A stretch of 64,000 nucleotides of DNA from Rhodanobacter thiooxydans LCS2 (GTDB lineage Bacteria > Pseudomonadota > Gammaproteobacteria > Xanthomonadales > Rhodanobacteraceae): the NCBI RefSeq assembly GCF_000264375.1, contig NZ_AJXW01000043.1, positions 62,001 through 126,000 on the forward strand, given 5' to 3'. Numbering within the stretch: the stretch's first letter is position 1; the number at the start of each line of letters is the position of its first letter. This document shows, one piece after another, positions 51,768 through 60,294 of the stretch. Made by a program: the position numbers and the translations under genes. A model generated the notes under the pieces. It ran no database searches and had not been told where the DNA came from. It was given only the letters and a program-made list of their open reading frames with translations.

Positions 51768-52495
51768 GCGGCGTCGTGGAAGATGATGCCGAGCGTGTGG
51801 CGGCGGCCACCGCGCAGGCGACTGACGCCGTGGCGCAGGTTCACCCGGTAGCTGCCGCGCGTACCCTGCACCGGGCGCTGGTGCACCGCAAACAGCACCG
51901 CGTCGCCCTGGCGCAGCGGCACCACTTCGGCGCGCGACTGCACGCGCGGGCGCTGCTCGGTCAGCACGAATTCGCCACCGTTGAAGTCCCGTCCCGGCTC
52001 GGACAGCAGGACCGCCAGCTGCAGCGGAAACACCAGCTCGCCGTACAGGTCCTGATGCAGGCAGTTGTAGTCGCCGGCACCGTACTGCAGCAGCAGCGGG
52101 GTGGGGCGTTGCTGGCCGGCGGCATGGCAACGGGCGATGAACTCGGCATGCGTGGCCGGGTAGCGCGTGGCCAATCCCATCGCCGCGTTCCAGCGGTTGG
52201 CGATGGGCGCCAGCAGTGGATAAATCCCGCCGCGCAGCGCGGCCACCAGTTCGGGCAGGGGGTAATCGAAATAGCGGTACTCGCCACGGCCGAAACCGTG
52301 CTGGCCCATCACCACGCGGCTGCGGAAGCGTTGGTCGTCCGCGTACATGCCGGCCAACACGATGCACTCTTGCGGCGACAGGAGGGCTTCCAGCATCGCG
52401 CTCCCGTGCGTATCGAGTTCGTCGGCGATACCGGCCCAGTCGTACCCGTGCAGCCGTGCCCCGGTGTCGGTGGACGCTTGCAGCTGCGCATTCAT
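51764..52495 (-). CDS. second 2OG-Fe(II) dioxygenase in the alkylation-repair operon
   Basis: 243 residues from MNAQLQASTDTGARLHGYDW at 52495. The triad is H-x-D in YNCLHQDLYGELVFPLQ and a distal His near the C-terminus (VNLRHGVSRL), with Arg nearby. The fold is the prolyl-hydroxylase-like DSBH branch, not AlkB: it lacks the nucleotide lid. Known relatives occur beside ada/alkB in some proteobacteria. Substrate unknown, but the ATGA overlaps on both sides (with ada and alkB) tie it to the adaptive response. Confidence 0.85.
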   Translation of the reverse strand: MNAQLQASTDTGARLHGYDWAGIADELDTHGSAMLEALLSPQECIVLAGMYADDQRFRSRVVMGQHGFGRGEYRYFDYPLPELVAALRGGIYPLLAPIANRWNAAMGLATRYPATHAEFIARCHAAGQQRPTPLLLQYGAGDYNCLHQDLYGELVFPLQLAVLLSEPGRDFNGGEFVLTEQRPRVQSRAEVVPLRQGDAVLFAVHQRPVQGTRGSYRVNLRHGVSRLRGGRRHTLGIIFHDAA

Positions 52496-53568
52496 GCCTG
52501 CGCCTCGCGCTCCAGCAATGCGCGTTTGCGCGGCACGCCCCAGCGGTAGCCGGACAGGCCGCCGTCGTTGCGCACCACGCGATGGCACGGGATCGCCACC
52601 GCCAGCAGGTTGCTGGCGCACGCCTGGGCCACCGCGCGCGCTGCCGTGGGTGCGCCGATGCGCCGCGCGATCTCGCCGTAGCTGGCGGTGCTTCCCGCCG
52701 GGATCTCGCGCAGCGCTTGCCACACGCGTTGCTGGAACGCGGTGCCGCGCACATCCAGCGGCAGGTCCAGCCCGATCGCGGGCGCCTCGACGAAGCCGAC
52801 CACCTGCGCCACCAGGCGTTCGTAATCGCGGTCGCCGCCGATCAGCCGGGCCCTGGGGAAGCGATCCTGCAGCTCGCGCGCGAGCGCGTCCGGGTCGTCG
52901 CCGAGCAGGATCGCGCACACACCGCGTTCGCTCTGCGCCACCAGGATCGCGCCCAGCGAACAGGCGCCGATGGCGAAACGGATCTCGCTGTCGACGCCGC
53001 CGGCGCGATAGCTGGAAGGCGTCATGCCCAGTACCTGGTCGGCAGTTTCGTAGAAGCGGCTGCTGGCGTTGTAGCCGGCATCGAAGATCGCCTCGGTCAC
53101 GCTGTGGCTGCGCTCCAGCTCGTTGCGCACGCGACGGCTGCGATGCGCCGTCGCGTACTGCTTCGGAGTCACCCCGGTGACCGCCTTGAACACGCGGTGG
53201 AAATGGAACGGGCTGAGACCGCTTGGTTGGGCCAACTGCTCCAGCGTCGGCGCGGCCTCGGCATGCTCGATCGCGCGGCAGGCGGCGGTGACCAGCGCCG
53301 CCTGCCGCTGCGCCAGTGACGGCTGGTGGGGCCGGCAGCGCCTGCAGGGGCGAAAGCCGGCGCGCTCCGCCTCGGCAGCGGTGGCGTGGAAGGCGACGTT
53401 CTCCGGCCGGGCCGCTCGTGCGGCGCAGGACGGGCGGCAGTACACGCCGGTGCTGCGCACCGAATAGAAGAAGCTTCCATCGGCGTGCGCATCGCGCGCT
53501 TGTACTGCAACCCAGCGTGGGTCGGCCAGGGTGGCGGCGCGTGCCGCCTGTTTGTCGAAGGTATGCAT
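52492..53568 (-). CDS. ada: bifunctional Ada: methyl-phosphotriester sensor/regulator and O6-alkylguanine methyltransferase
   Basis: 358 residues; the ATG at 53568 has GGAAGGAAC seven bases upstream. The N-terminal zinc domain carries the four Cys (GVYCRPSCAAR and FRPCRRCRP, the first being the methyl-accepting Cys), followed by an AraC-type HTH (about residues 85-170, LSPFHFHRVFKAVTGVTPKQY) and the C-terminal methyltransferase with the active PCHR in LAVAIPCHRVVRNDGGLSGYRWG. Senses DNA methylation and induces the operon. First gene of a four-gene overlapping unit. Confidence 0.96.
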   Translation of the reverse strand: MHTFDKQAARAATLADPRWVAVQARDAHADGSFFYSVRSTGVYCRPSCAARAARPENVAFHATAAEAERAGFRPCRRCRPHQPSLAQRQAALVTAACRAIEHAEAAPTLEQLAQPSGLSPFHFHRVFKAVTGVTPKQYATAHRSRRVRNELERSHSVTEAIFDAGYNASSRFYETADQVLGMTPSSYRAGGVDSEIRFAIGACSLGAILVAQSERGVCAILLGDDPDALARELQDRFPRARLIGGDRDYERLVAQVVGFVEAPAIGLDLPLDVRGTAFQQRVWQALREIPAGSTASYGEIARRIGAPTAARAVAQACASNLLAVAIPCHRVVRNDGGLSGYRWGVPRKRALLEREAQA

Positions 53569-53706
53569 GGCTGTTCCTTCCGTCGGATTATCGCTCAAGG
53601 CGCAATCTACGGACTGGCAGCCGCCGCGGCACTCCGGGTCTTGCGGTCGAATCGAAGTGCTGCCATGCCGGCTGGTGCCGGCATGGCGTCGACCGCCATG
53701 CGAAGC

Positions 53707-54423
53707 TCAGGGTGCGGTGTCCACCAGCACCAGCTCGGCATCCTCGATCGCGGTGATGTGCAGCGTGGCCTCGTCGCGGATCGCCGCGCCGTCGCGGGCA
53801 TCCAGCTTCACACCGTTGACGTCCACCTTGCCGGTGGCCGGCACCAGGTAGGCGTAGCGGCCACGCTCCAGCGCGTACGCGACGCTTTCGCCGGCCTTGA
53901 GCGTGGCGCCCAGCACGCGCGCATTGGTACGCAGCGGCAACGCCTCGGTGTCTTCCTTGAAGCCGCTGGCCAGTGCCACGAAGCGGCCCGAGCGGTCACC
54001 CTTGGGGAACGGCCGCGCGCCCCATGACGGCGGCTTGCCGTTCTCGTCGGGGATGATCCAGATCTGGAAGATGCGCGTGGTCACGTTCTCGCGGTTGTAC
54101 TCGCTATGGGTGATGCCGGTGCCGGCGCTCATCACCTGCACGTCGCCGGCTTCGGTGCGGCCGGCGTTGCCAAGGCTGTCCTGATGGCTGATCGCGCCTT
54201 CGCGCACATAGGTGATGATCTCCATGTCCGCATGCGGATGCGGCGGAAAGCCGGTCTGCGGTGCGATGGTGTCGTCGTTCCATACGCGCAGCGCGCCCCA
54301 GCCCATGCGGCTCGCGTCGTGGTAGCCGGCGAACGAGAAGTGGTGTTTCGCCTTGAGCCAGCCGTGGTCGGCTCCGCCCAGGCGGTCGAAAGGTCTGCGT
54401 TCAATCACAGCGGTACCCCTCAT
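53707..54423 (-). CDS. pirin-family bicupin (YhhW-like)
   Basis: 238 residues. N-terminal cupin with the metal set FPPHPHADMEIITYVREGAISHQDSLGN and MSAGTGITHSEYN; C-terminal cupin degenerate. Similar proteins act as quercetinases or as transcriptional cofactors. It lies between the repair operon and an unusual SDR gene with no overlap to either. Confidence 0.9.
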   Translation of the reverse strand: MRGTAVIERRPFDRLGGADHGWLKAKHHFSFAGYHDASRMGWGALRVWNDDTIAPQTGFPPHPHADMEIITYVREGAISHQDSLGNAGRTEAGDVQVMSAGTGITHSEYNRENVTTRIFQIWIIPDENGKPPSWGARPFPKGDRSGRFVALASGFKEDTEALPLRTNARVLGATLKAGESVAYALERGRYAYLVPATGKVDVNGVKLDARDGAAIRDEATLHITAIEDAELVLVDTAP

Positions 54424-54527
54424 GCTTGATCGCGCCGGATGGCGCCCGTTTCCAACATAAGGCTACGCAGCGGCATCTGAAACCGGCGCGAAGGAAACGG
54501 ACCGTCGTCGTTTCGGCGCCAGTGGAC

Positions 54528-56108
54528 TCACCAGTCCGTCGGCCGGTAGTCCTTCAGGAACTGGCCCCACACGTGCTCGCCGGTGTTGATGCCGTGGATG
54601 ATCGGGTCGACGATGCGGGCGGCGCCATCGACGATGTCCAGTGGCGGGTGGAAGCGTTCCTGCAGCACCTTTTTCGCGGCCAGCTCGGCCGGGTCCTCGT
54701 CGGTCACCCAGCCGGTGTCGACGCTGTTCATGTGGATGCCGTCGTTGTGGTAATCGGTGGCCGAGGTGCGCGTCATCATGTTCAGCGCGGCCTTGGCCAT
54801 GTTGGTGTGCGGGTGGCGGGTGGTCTTGAAGCTGCGGTAGAACTGGCCTTCCATCGCCGACACGTTGACGATGTGCTTGTCGCGCTCGCCGGTGCGCAGC
54901 ATCAGCGGCTTCAGCCGCGCGTTGATGATGAACGGCGCGATTGCGTTCACCAGCTGCACCTCCAGCAACTCCACCGATGGCACCTCGGCCATCAGCAGCC
55001 GCCACGAATTGCGCTGGCGCAGATCGACCTGCTGCAGGTCCTGGTCCAGCCGACCTTCGGGGAACAGGTGGCTCTGCGCCAGCAGCTCTTCCGGCAGCAG
55101 CGGCACTTGCGACAGCTCGGCGGCGCGGGTCAGGCCGGCCAGTTCCGGAGCTCGGCTGGCCAGCGCGGTGCTGCCGGGCAGGATCTCCGCGCCGCGCAGG
55201 CCCTCGTAGTGGCCTACCAGCCGGCGCACATGCTCGGGCAGTTCATGCAGCGCGGCGGTCTCGCCTTCCATCATGTGCGCGTAGAACTCCGGCGGGCGGC
55301 GCACGGTCTGGCAGGCGTTGTTGATGATGAAATCCAGCCGTGGCCGCGTCGCCACCAGCTCCTGGCAGAACGCCTCCACGCTGGGCGTGTGGCGCAGGTC
55401 CAGGCCGTAGACCTGCAGGCGGTGGCCCCATTCGGCAAAGTCGGGTTCTTCCGCGTAACGCGCCGCCGAGTCGCGCGGGAAGCGGGTGGTGACGATCAGC
55501 TCGGCGCCGGCGCGCAGCAGCTTGAGCCCAGCCTGGTAGCCGATTTTCACGCGGCCGCCGGTGAGCAGCGCCACCCGGCCGCGCAGGTCGGCCAGCTCGC
55601 CGCGCTTGGCGTAGTTGAACGCGGCGCACTCCGGGCACAGCTGGTCGTAGAAGAAGTGGATGGCCGTGTATTTCTGCTTGCACACATAGCAGTGCTTCGG
55701 CTCGACCGACTCGCGCGGTTGCGCGGCGTCGGCCGCCGGCGGCACGTCGTGCGGGAGGAAGCCTTCCGGCGCGAACACGTTGGGTGTGGTGAACACCGGC
55801 TTGCGGCGCAGAGTGCGGATGCCGGTCTGGTTCAGCACGGTGTCTTCGGCCTCCACCTTCGAGGCGTGGCGCGCCTTCTCGGCGGCCTTCAGCCTGATCC
55901 GGCGCGCCGCCGGGTCGGGATGGTAGAGCTGCGCCACGGCCTGGTGCAGGCGTTGGCGATCCTCGGCCGGAAGCCGGTCCAGCAACTGCCGGTCGGCTGC
56001 CGCCGATTCCAGCAGTGCCGCGGCGTCGCGCAGGCGCTCCAGCAGGTCGGCGCCCGCATGATCGGGCAGGGAGGTGGGGGCGGGCACGGTCGTCAAGAGG
56101 TGATCCAT
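54528..56108 (-). CDS. atypical SDR-family oxidoreductase with zinc-ribbon-like insert
   Basis: 526 residues, starting at MDHLLTTVPAP (56108). An N-terminal helical region (about 1-130) is followed by a CxxC..CxxC knuckle (CYVCKQKYTAIHFFYDQLCPEC, about 140-162), then the Rossmann SDR core with VALLTGGRVKIGYQAGLKLL (TGxxxxxG) and INNACQT. The catalytic Tyr of YxxxK is Thr here (HTNMAKAALNMMT). No Shine-Dalgarno is obvious. I know of no characterised family with this layout; it may be catalytically altered. On the minus strand, next to a hypothetical gene. Confidence 0.75.
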   Translation of the reverse strand: MDHLLTTVPAPTSLPDHAGADLLERLRDAAALLESAAADRQLLDRLPAEDRQRLHQAVAQLYHPDPAARRIRLKAAEKARHASKVEAEDTVLNQTGIRTLRRKPVFTTPNVFAPEGFLPHDVPPAADAAQPRESVEPKHCYVCKQKYTAIHFFYDQLCPECAAFNYAKRGELADLRGRVALLTGGRVKIGYQAGLKLLRAGAELIVTTRFPRDSAARYAEEPDFAEWGHRLQVYGLDLRHTPSVEAFCQELVATRPRLDFIINNACQTVRRPPEFYAHMMEGETAALHELPEHVRRLVGHYEGLRGAEILPGSTALASRAPELAGLTRAAELSQVPLLPEELLAQSHLFPEGRLDQDLQQVDLRQRNSWRLLMAEVPSVELLEVQLVNAIAPFIINARLKPLMLRTGERDKHIVNVSAMEGQFYRSFKTTRHPHTNMAKAALNMMTRTSATDYHNDGIHMNSVDTGWVTDEDPAELAAKKVLQERFHPPLDIVDGAARIVDPIIHGINTGEHVWGQFLKDYRPTDW

Positions 56109-56357
56109 CGTCGTAGGGGCGGGCAGGTGCCTCGCCAGCCGCCCATTTTGCCTGTTTTCCGTGCTGGTCCGGAAAGCGCTGGCGCGGCTCAAGCAGAGTC
56201 GAAGTTCGATTATTGCGCAGCAGTGCACATTTTCGTGGCACGGCTAATGCAAAAGTGGCGTCGTGGCTGTCCAGGCGGGACGGCATGAGCGGTACCCGGG
56301 CGGCGCGGTGCGACAGAGTCGAGCATCGTGGCTGCCTTTCAGCAGCGAAGGTTTTTT

Positions 56358-57440
56358 GTGAGTGTGTCGACCCCCGCAAGTGTGCCCCTGAAAGAGGCCG
56401 CCAAGGCCAGAACTGCTGCTGTTATTGCCTCCATCGATACCCTGCTGGGCGACCTGCCCACCGCGCACCGCGCGCTACCGATCGGCCACCGGATCGCCGG
56501 GCAAGGTTGCCATGGCACCAAGGCGCTCCTCCGGCCTGGCAACACCAGGCCCGCGGCTCGCGTGCATTTCGTCTACTTCGCGCGAAGCGGGGCCGATCAT
56601 CGGGCCGACTGTCATCGGCACCTGGTCGTGGCCGAGATCCTGCTTGGGCGGGTGCTTGCCGCCCACGCCGCCGGCCTGCGGCCGATGGCGCCGGCACTCG
56701 ATTACGCCGCCGAGGCGTGCGTCGCGCTGCGGCCGCCGCACGACATGTTCCACCCGGCCACGCTGGAGTACCGCCGCTGGTACCGCGCCGACGGCACCAC
56801 GCGCACGCAGCCGCTGACCCGCGAGGCGCTCTCGCTGCGACTGGCTGCCAACGAGAACCTGTCGATGAAGGAGGCGCGTGCCCGCGTCGCAGGCCGCTCG
56901 CGCGCGCTGCCGGCCGCCGACCAGGCCTGGCTGATCGACCGTCGCAGCACCCCGCTGGCGCGCCGCCCGCTCAACCAGGCCGAATACCTTGTGCTGGCCG
57001 AAGCCCTCGACGGCATCTGGCAGGTGTCGACCGGCAGCTCGCACGTGGAGTGCGTGAACCGACGGATCGTATTGCGCGTGGTTGCCGCGCTGGGCAGCCT
57101 GCTCGACGAGTACGCCGCCTCGCCGTTCAAGATCGCTGCCCTGAGCGAGGTCTTCAACGAACACCACCTGGCCCACCTGCGCCGGAGCATCGAGGACTCG
57201 CGTCGGGCGGAGTCCGATTCGGGCGCCCTGCTGGCCGGCCCGAAGGCCTGGTTTGCCGCCAAGAGCGCGCGGATGCGCGCCGAGCATCAGCTTGGCCTGG
57301 CCAAGTCGCCGGCGGCGTTCCCGGCGATGCAGCTGTCCGGCCGTGCGCTGGTCGCGGTGGTCGGCGGCCGCCTGCACACGTTCGTGGACGGACGGCGTCC
57401 TGGTGTGCGTCCGGAGCCGACGCACGTCACCTTCGGCTGA
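56358..57440 (+). CDS. hypothetical protein, conserved-looking, no named family
   Basis: 360 residues with a GTG start at 56358 and GAAGG six bases before it; another GTG at 56328 is possible. The N-terminal half has YFAR..., RADCHRHLVVAEILLGRVLAA and VALRPPHDMFHPATLEYRRWYRADG; the middle has EYLVLAEALDGIWQVSTGSSHVECVNRRIVLRVV. No signal peptide or membrane span. I do not recognise a family. Codon use fits the genome, so it is probably a real, lineage-restricted gene. Confidence 0.65.
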   Translation: MSVSTPASVPLKEAAKARTAAVIASIDTLLGDLPTAHRALPIGHRIAGQGCHGTKALLRPGNTRPAARVHFVYFARSGADHRADCHRHLVVAEILLGRVLAAHAAGLRPMAPALDYAAEACVALRPPHDMFHPATLEYRRWYRADGTTRTQPLTREALSLRLAANENLSMKEARARVAGRSRALPAADQAWLIDRRSTPLARRPLNQAEYLVLAEALDGIWQVSTGSSHVECVNRRIVLRVVAALGSLLDEYAASPFKIAALSEVFNEHHLAHLRRSIEDSRRAESDSGALLAGPKAWFAAKSARMRAEHQLGLAKSPAAFPAMQLSGRALVAVVGGRLHTFVDGRRPGVRPEPTHVTFG

Positions 57441-57472
57441 GCACCTCGCGCCCCAGGCTGGCGCGGCGCAAC

Positions 57473-58069
57473 TCAGTGCATGTAGCTGATCGCCAGCGCG
57501 GGCGTGATCCTGGTTGGCGTGTTGCGTCCGCCGGTGATGACACGGGTACCAAACAGCACGCCCAGCGTGGGACTCCAGCTGTACTCGATCGCCGGCGCAA
57601 AGCCGAACGCCTCGCTGTAGCGCCCGTCCAGGCGCAGGGCAGGCGAACCCGCAGCCCCATCGCAGCGTACGCGGGCACCATGACTGCGCCAACAGGTGAG
57701 GTCGAGCGCCAGCACCCAGCGCCGGCTGAGGCTGTATTCCCAGGCGGCGTTGACGTAGAACGAACGCCCCGGCCGAGCGTATCCGCGAAAGCCCTCCGGG
57801 GTACCGTAGACGCTGGCATCCTCGACTCGCGCCCGCGTCGAGAATGACTGCGCCACATTGAAACGCATGCGCAGGATGCGTCCGTGGCGCGGCGATGGTG
57901 TCACAGCCGCGTCAGTGGCCGGCCCCGTGCCCTGCGCCACAGCGGCCAGCGGTAACAGGCTGGCGGCAGCATGCGCGGCCCGGGTCAGCGCCGCAGCCAG
58001 CGGCGGGAGCTTCCAGCAGCAGGACGTTCGCGCCGGGCGTGCAGCCAGCACAGGCGAAGCGTGTGTCAT
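57473..58069 (-). CDS. outer membrane beta-barrel-like protein, probably 5'-decayed
   Basis: 198 residues. The C-terminal two thirds (RFNVAQSFSTRARVEDASVYGTPEGFRGYARPGRSFYVN..., then EYSWSPTLGVLFGTRVITGGRNTPTRITPALAISYMH) look like the end of an outer membrane or porin-like barrel with alternating strands. The N-terminus is Ala/Arg-rich and does not look like an ordinary signal sequence, and a small gap seems to be missing near CDGAAGSP. I suspect a truncated gene. Confidence 0.5.
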   Translation of the reverse strand: MTHASPVLAARPARTSCCWKLPPLAAALTRAAHAAASLLPLAAVAQGTGPATDAAVTPSPRHGRILRMRFNVAQSFSTRARVEDASVYGTPEGFRGYARPGRSFYVNAAWEYSLSRRWVLALDLTCWRSHGARVRCDGAAGSPALRLDGRYSEAFGFAPAIEYSWSPTLGVLFGTRVITGGRNTPTRITPALAISYMH

Positions 58070-58110
58070 CAGGTGCCGAGCAGGCCGGCCTGAGCGGCAA
58101 CCAGTGCGCC

Positions 58111-58422
58111 ATGCAGGCGCATGTCGAGGCGATGCACCAGAACCTGATGCGCGACATGCGCGTTGCCGATCGGTCCCGCCGCATCAACCCCGAGGCTGCC
58201 CGCGCTGCCGTACGCCCGCTGGCCGGCGTGCAGTCCACCGCGTGGATCGACCGGGACAATCTGCTGGTGGTGGTCGGCTGCGGCGTCCACTGCAGTATGG
58301 CGACGATCGACCGGGTCTGTCGTGTGGAAGGCGCGCTTCTCGTTGCTGCCGATCACGTTCCCATGGCACGCTCCCGCGTTCACCTGCGGGACATCCTGCA
58401 GCTTCGAAACTCCATCGTTTGA
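58111..58422 (+). CDS. possible small periplasmic-type protein, partly degraded
   Basis: 103 residues from the ATG at 58111. QAHVEAMHQNLMRDMRVADRSRRINPEAARAAVRPLAGVQSTAWIDRDNLLVVVGCGVHCSMATIDRVC resembles a short conserved protein of Xanthomonadales (a helix, then V-x-x-A-V-R-x-L-x-G-V and W-I-D-R-D-N-L). It lacks a visible signal peptide and has no clear Shine-Dalgarno. Its reading frame overlaps the divergent beta-barrel ORF upstream, so one or both are probably decaying. Confidence 0.4.
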   Translation: MQAHVEAMHQNLMRDMRVADRSRRINPEAARAAVRPLAGVQSTAWIDRDNLLVVVGCGVHCSMATIDRVCRVEGALLVAADHVPMARSRVHLRDILQLRNSIV

Positions 58423-58425
58423 ACC

Positions 58426-59598
58426 GTGGGAGCAGCAGTGCGATACGGCCCATCCGAGAACGCTGCACGCCGACGCTGCTCGCGCTTCGTCGGTTGCGCT
58501 TCGTGGCTACTCGTCTATGCAGGCTTGGTCAGTGCGGCGCGCGCCGAAGGCGTTGCAGTGCGCAGCAACGCGGATGCCACGCCGCCGCGCATGGCCATCC
58601 AGGTCAACGACGATCGCATGACGGTGACGCTGGCCGGGGCGCCGCAGATTTATCTGTACGGCGTGATCGACGCCGATGCACCGCAGCGGTTCGAGGCTTT
58701 GCTGAAGTCGGGCAAGGTTCCCGCCGGGGCCGACGTCTACCTGAACTCCTCGCAGGGCGAGCTGGCCGCCGGCATGGCGCTGGGGCGCCTGTTCCGCGCC
58801 AGCTCGATGACGACGCATCTGGGCACGCCGCGGCGCAAGCGTGGCGGCTACCGGGGCGCGAAGGCCGCCGTCTGCAGCGGTGCATGCGCCTATGCCTACT
58901 TTGGCGGCCTTTACCGCTGGGCTCCCACGGGCGGCGATCGCATCGGTTTGATCCGTCACCGGTCCGCTGTTACCGCGCCGGCCCAGCCGATGCAGGGGGA
59001 GGCGGACGCCTACCTCAAGGCGATGGGCATCGACCTCGATGCTCTCGCTGCGCCGCCGGCGCCCGCTGTCGATTCGCCGATCTGGTTGGACGCGGACCAG
59101 ATGACCGTCGCCGGCGTGGCCAACAACGGCCGGCTACCCTTGAAGACGAAAAGCTGGCTGTTGCCGCCGGCGCCTTCACTGGAACTGCATCAGGAGAACC
59201 GGCGCGGCACCTATCGGCTCGTCCTGCAATGTCAGCCGGGCAGCGTGACGCTCACCGCCTATGACCAGGTGGGTGCCACCCGCGCCGCGCAGATCGTGGC
59301 GCACGAAACGCGATCGTATTTCGAGGTCGATCGCCAGCCTGTGCTGGTCGAACCGCGCGGTGCCGCGCGCGTCGTCGATAGCGCCGTGGTGATCAGCCGG
59401 CCGTGGCCGCCTGGCGAGCTGGGGCGGTTGCTTTCGTCGAGCTCCATCGGCGCATGGGTCGGCGGTCGGCGCAGCGCGTTCCGCTACGGTGCCACCTTCG
59501 TGCTCTATCCGGCCCGGCAGGCCATCAAGGATTTCTACAACGCCTGCTGGCGCGTCGCGCCGTGGCCAGTCAAACAGGCACAGGAAAAGAACGGCTGA
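58426..59598 (+). CDS. secreted ClpP-like (COG3904-type) protein with a substituted nucleophile
   Basis: 390 residues, GTG start, with an N-terminal signal region (FVGCASWLLVYAGLVSAARAEG, about 21-42). The fold is suggested by LYGVIDADAPQRFEALLKSG, VYLNSSQGELAAGMALGRL and AAVCSGACAYAYFGGLYRWAP. The family motif, as I know it, is C-A-S-A-C, with Ser as the ClpP-type nucleophile; here it reads C-S-G-A-C, so the Ser is Gly. The protein may have lost hydrolase activity or my family call may be wrong. A unique C-terminal half follows. Confidence 0.65.
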   Translation: MGAAVRYGPSENAARRRCSRFVGCASWLLVYAGLVSAARAEGVAVRSNADATPPRMAIQVNDDRMTVTLAGAPQIYLYGVIDADAPQRFEALLKSGKVPAGADVYLNSSQGELAAGMALGRLFRASSMTTHLGTPRRKRGGYRGAKAAVCSGACAYAYFGGLYRWAPTGGDRIGLIRHRSAVTAPAQPMQGEADAYLKAMGIDLDALAAPPAPAVDSPIWLDADQMTVAGVANNGRLPLKTKSWLLPPAPSLELHQENRRGTYRLVLQCQPGSVTLTAYDQVGATRAAQIVAHETRSYFEVDRQPVLVEPRGAARVVDSAVVISRPWPPGELGRLLSSSSIGAWVGGRRSAFRYGATFVLYPARQAIKDFYNACWRVAPWPVKQAQEKNG

Positions 59599-59901
59599 AC
59601 CCGCGGGTCGAGCGGTTGCCGCAAAAACGGGTGCGCACCGCTGCAACTTCACGGATGCATGACTTCCGACCTTCAATGACCTCTGACCCTTCGGCGCCGG
59701 CCTGACGCGGCATAGGCTGCGCGCAACCATCGCGTGTGGCCGCGCGGCTCCCGATGGCCGCGGACGGAGAGTGAAATCGATGCCTGCCACGGTGGCCATC
59801 CCCAGGCCCAGCAGGCGGCCGTCCGGAATTTCCATGAGCGGATGGCCAGGCAAGCTGGCGGGCTCATGTCCCTGTCGTTTCAACGAAATCAGGAAAATTC
59901 C
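59599..59901. other. intergenic region, nothing recognised
   Basis: 303 bases without a supported gene. An AGGAAAA Shine-Dalgarno for the next gene lies at its end. No repeat or hairpin of note. Confidence 0.5.
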
Positions 59902-60294
59902 ATGAACAAGCACTCCCTCCCGAGCCATCCTCCCCGGCGCCTCCGCGGCTTTCCGCTTCGGTGTCTTGCGATGATCACGCTCATCGGCGCATGTGCGGCG
60001 GGATCCGCCACAGCCTTCGCGCAGGCCACCATGGGCAATATCTTCGGCAAGGCACCGGCCGGCGACACCGTCTCGGCGCAAAGCACCACGTCGGGGTTGT
60101 TGCGCCGGGGCCAGGTGGATGCCAAGGGCCGCTACTACATCGGACCACTGCCGGTGGGCAATTACACGGTGACCCTGGAAGAGAACGGCCGGCCCATAGT
60201 CAAACACCTGAACGTGCCAGTCGTGGTGGACCGCGGCATCAAGGTCGACTTTCACTGCATCCAGAACTGTGCGCCGCTCGCAAGCAAGCCGTGA
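59902..60294 (+). CDS. small secreted protein with carboxypeptidase-regulatory-like domain
   Basis: 130 residues from the ATG at 59902, preceded by AGGAAAA. A signal peptide ends near FAQATMG. The mature part (QATMGNIFGKAPAGDTVSAQSTTSGLLRRGQVDAKGRYYIGPLPVGNYTVTLEENGRPIVKHLNVPVVVDRGIKVDF is its span) is the regulatory-like beta domain found at the N-terminus of many Xanthomonadales TonB-dependent receptors. Here it stands alone with no barrel, ending in a Cys pair (CIQNC). It may be a free-standing version or a remnant. Confidence 0.6.
   Translation: MNKHSLPSHPPRRLRGFPLRCLAMITLIGACAAGSATAFAQATMGNIFGKAPAGDTVSAQSTTSGLLRRGQVDAKGRYYIGPLPVGNYTVTLEENGRPIVKHLNVPVVVDRGIKVDFHCIQNCAPLASKP

Noticed and set aside
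53597-53605. AAGGCGCAA, similar to the Ada box AAAGCGCAA, upstream of ada
   Set aside because: It lies on the strand opposite to the expected orientation and is too short to call without alignment of several ada promoters.
57858-59264. 468-codon plus-strand open frame across the decaying region
   Set aside because: Mostly Arg/Ala-rich and out of frame with the better-supported gene at 58426-59598.
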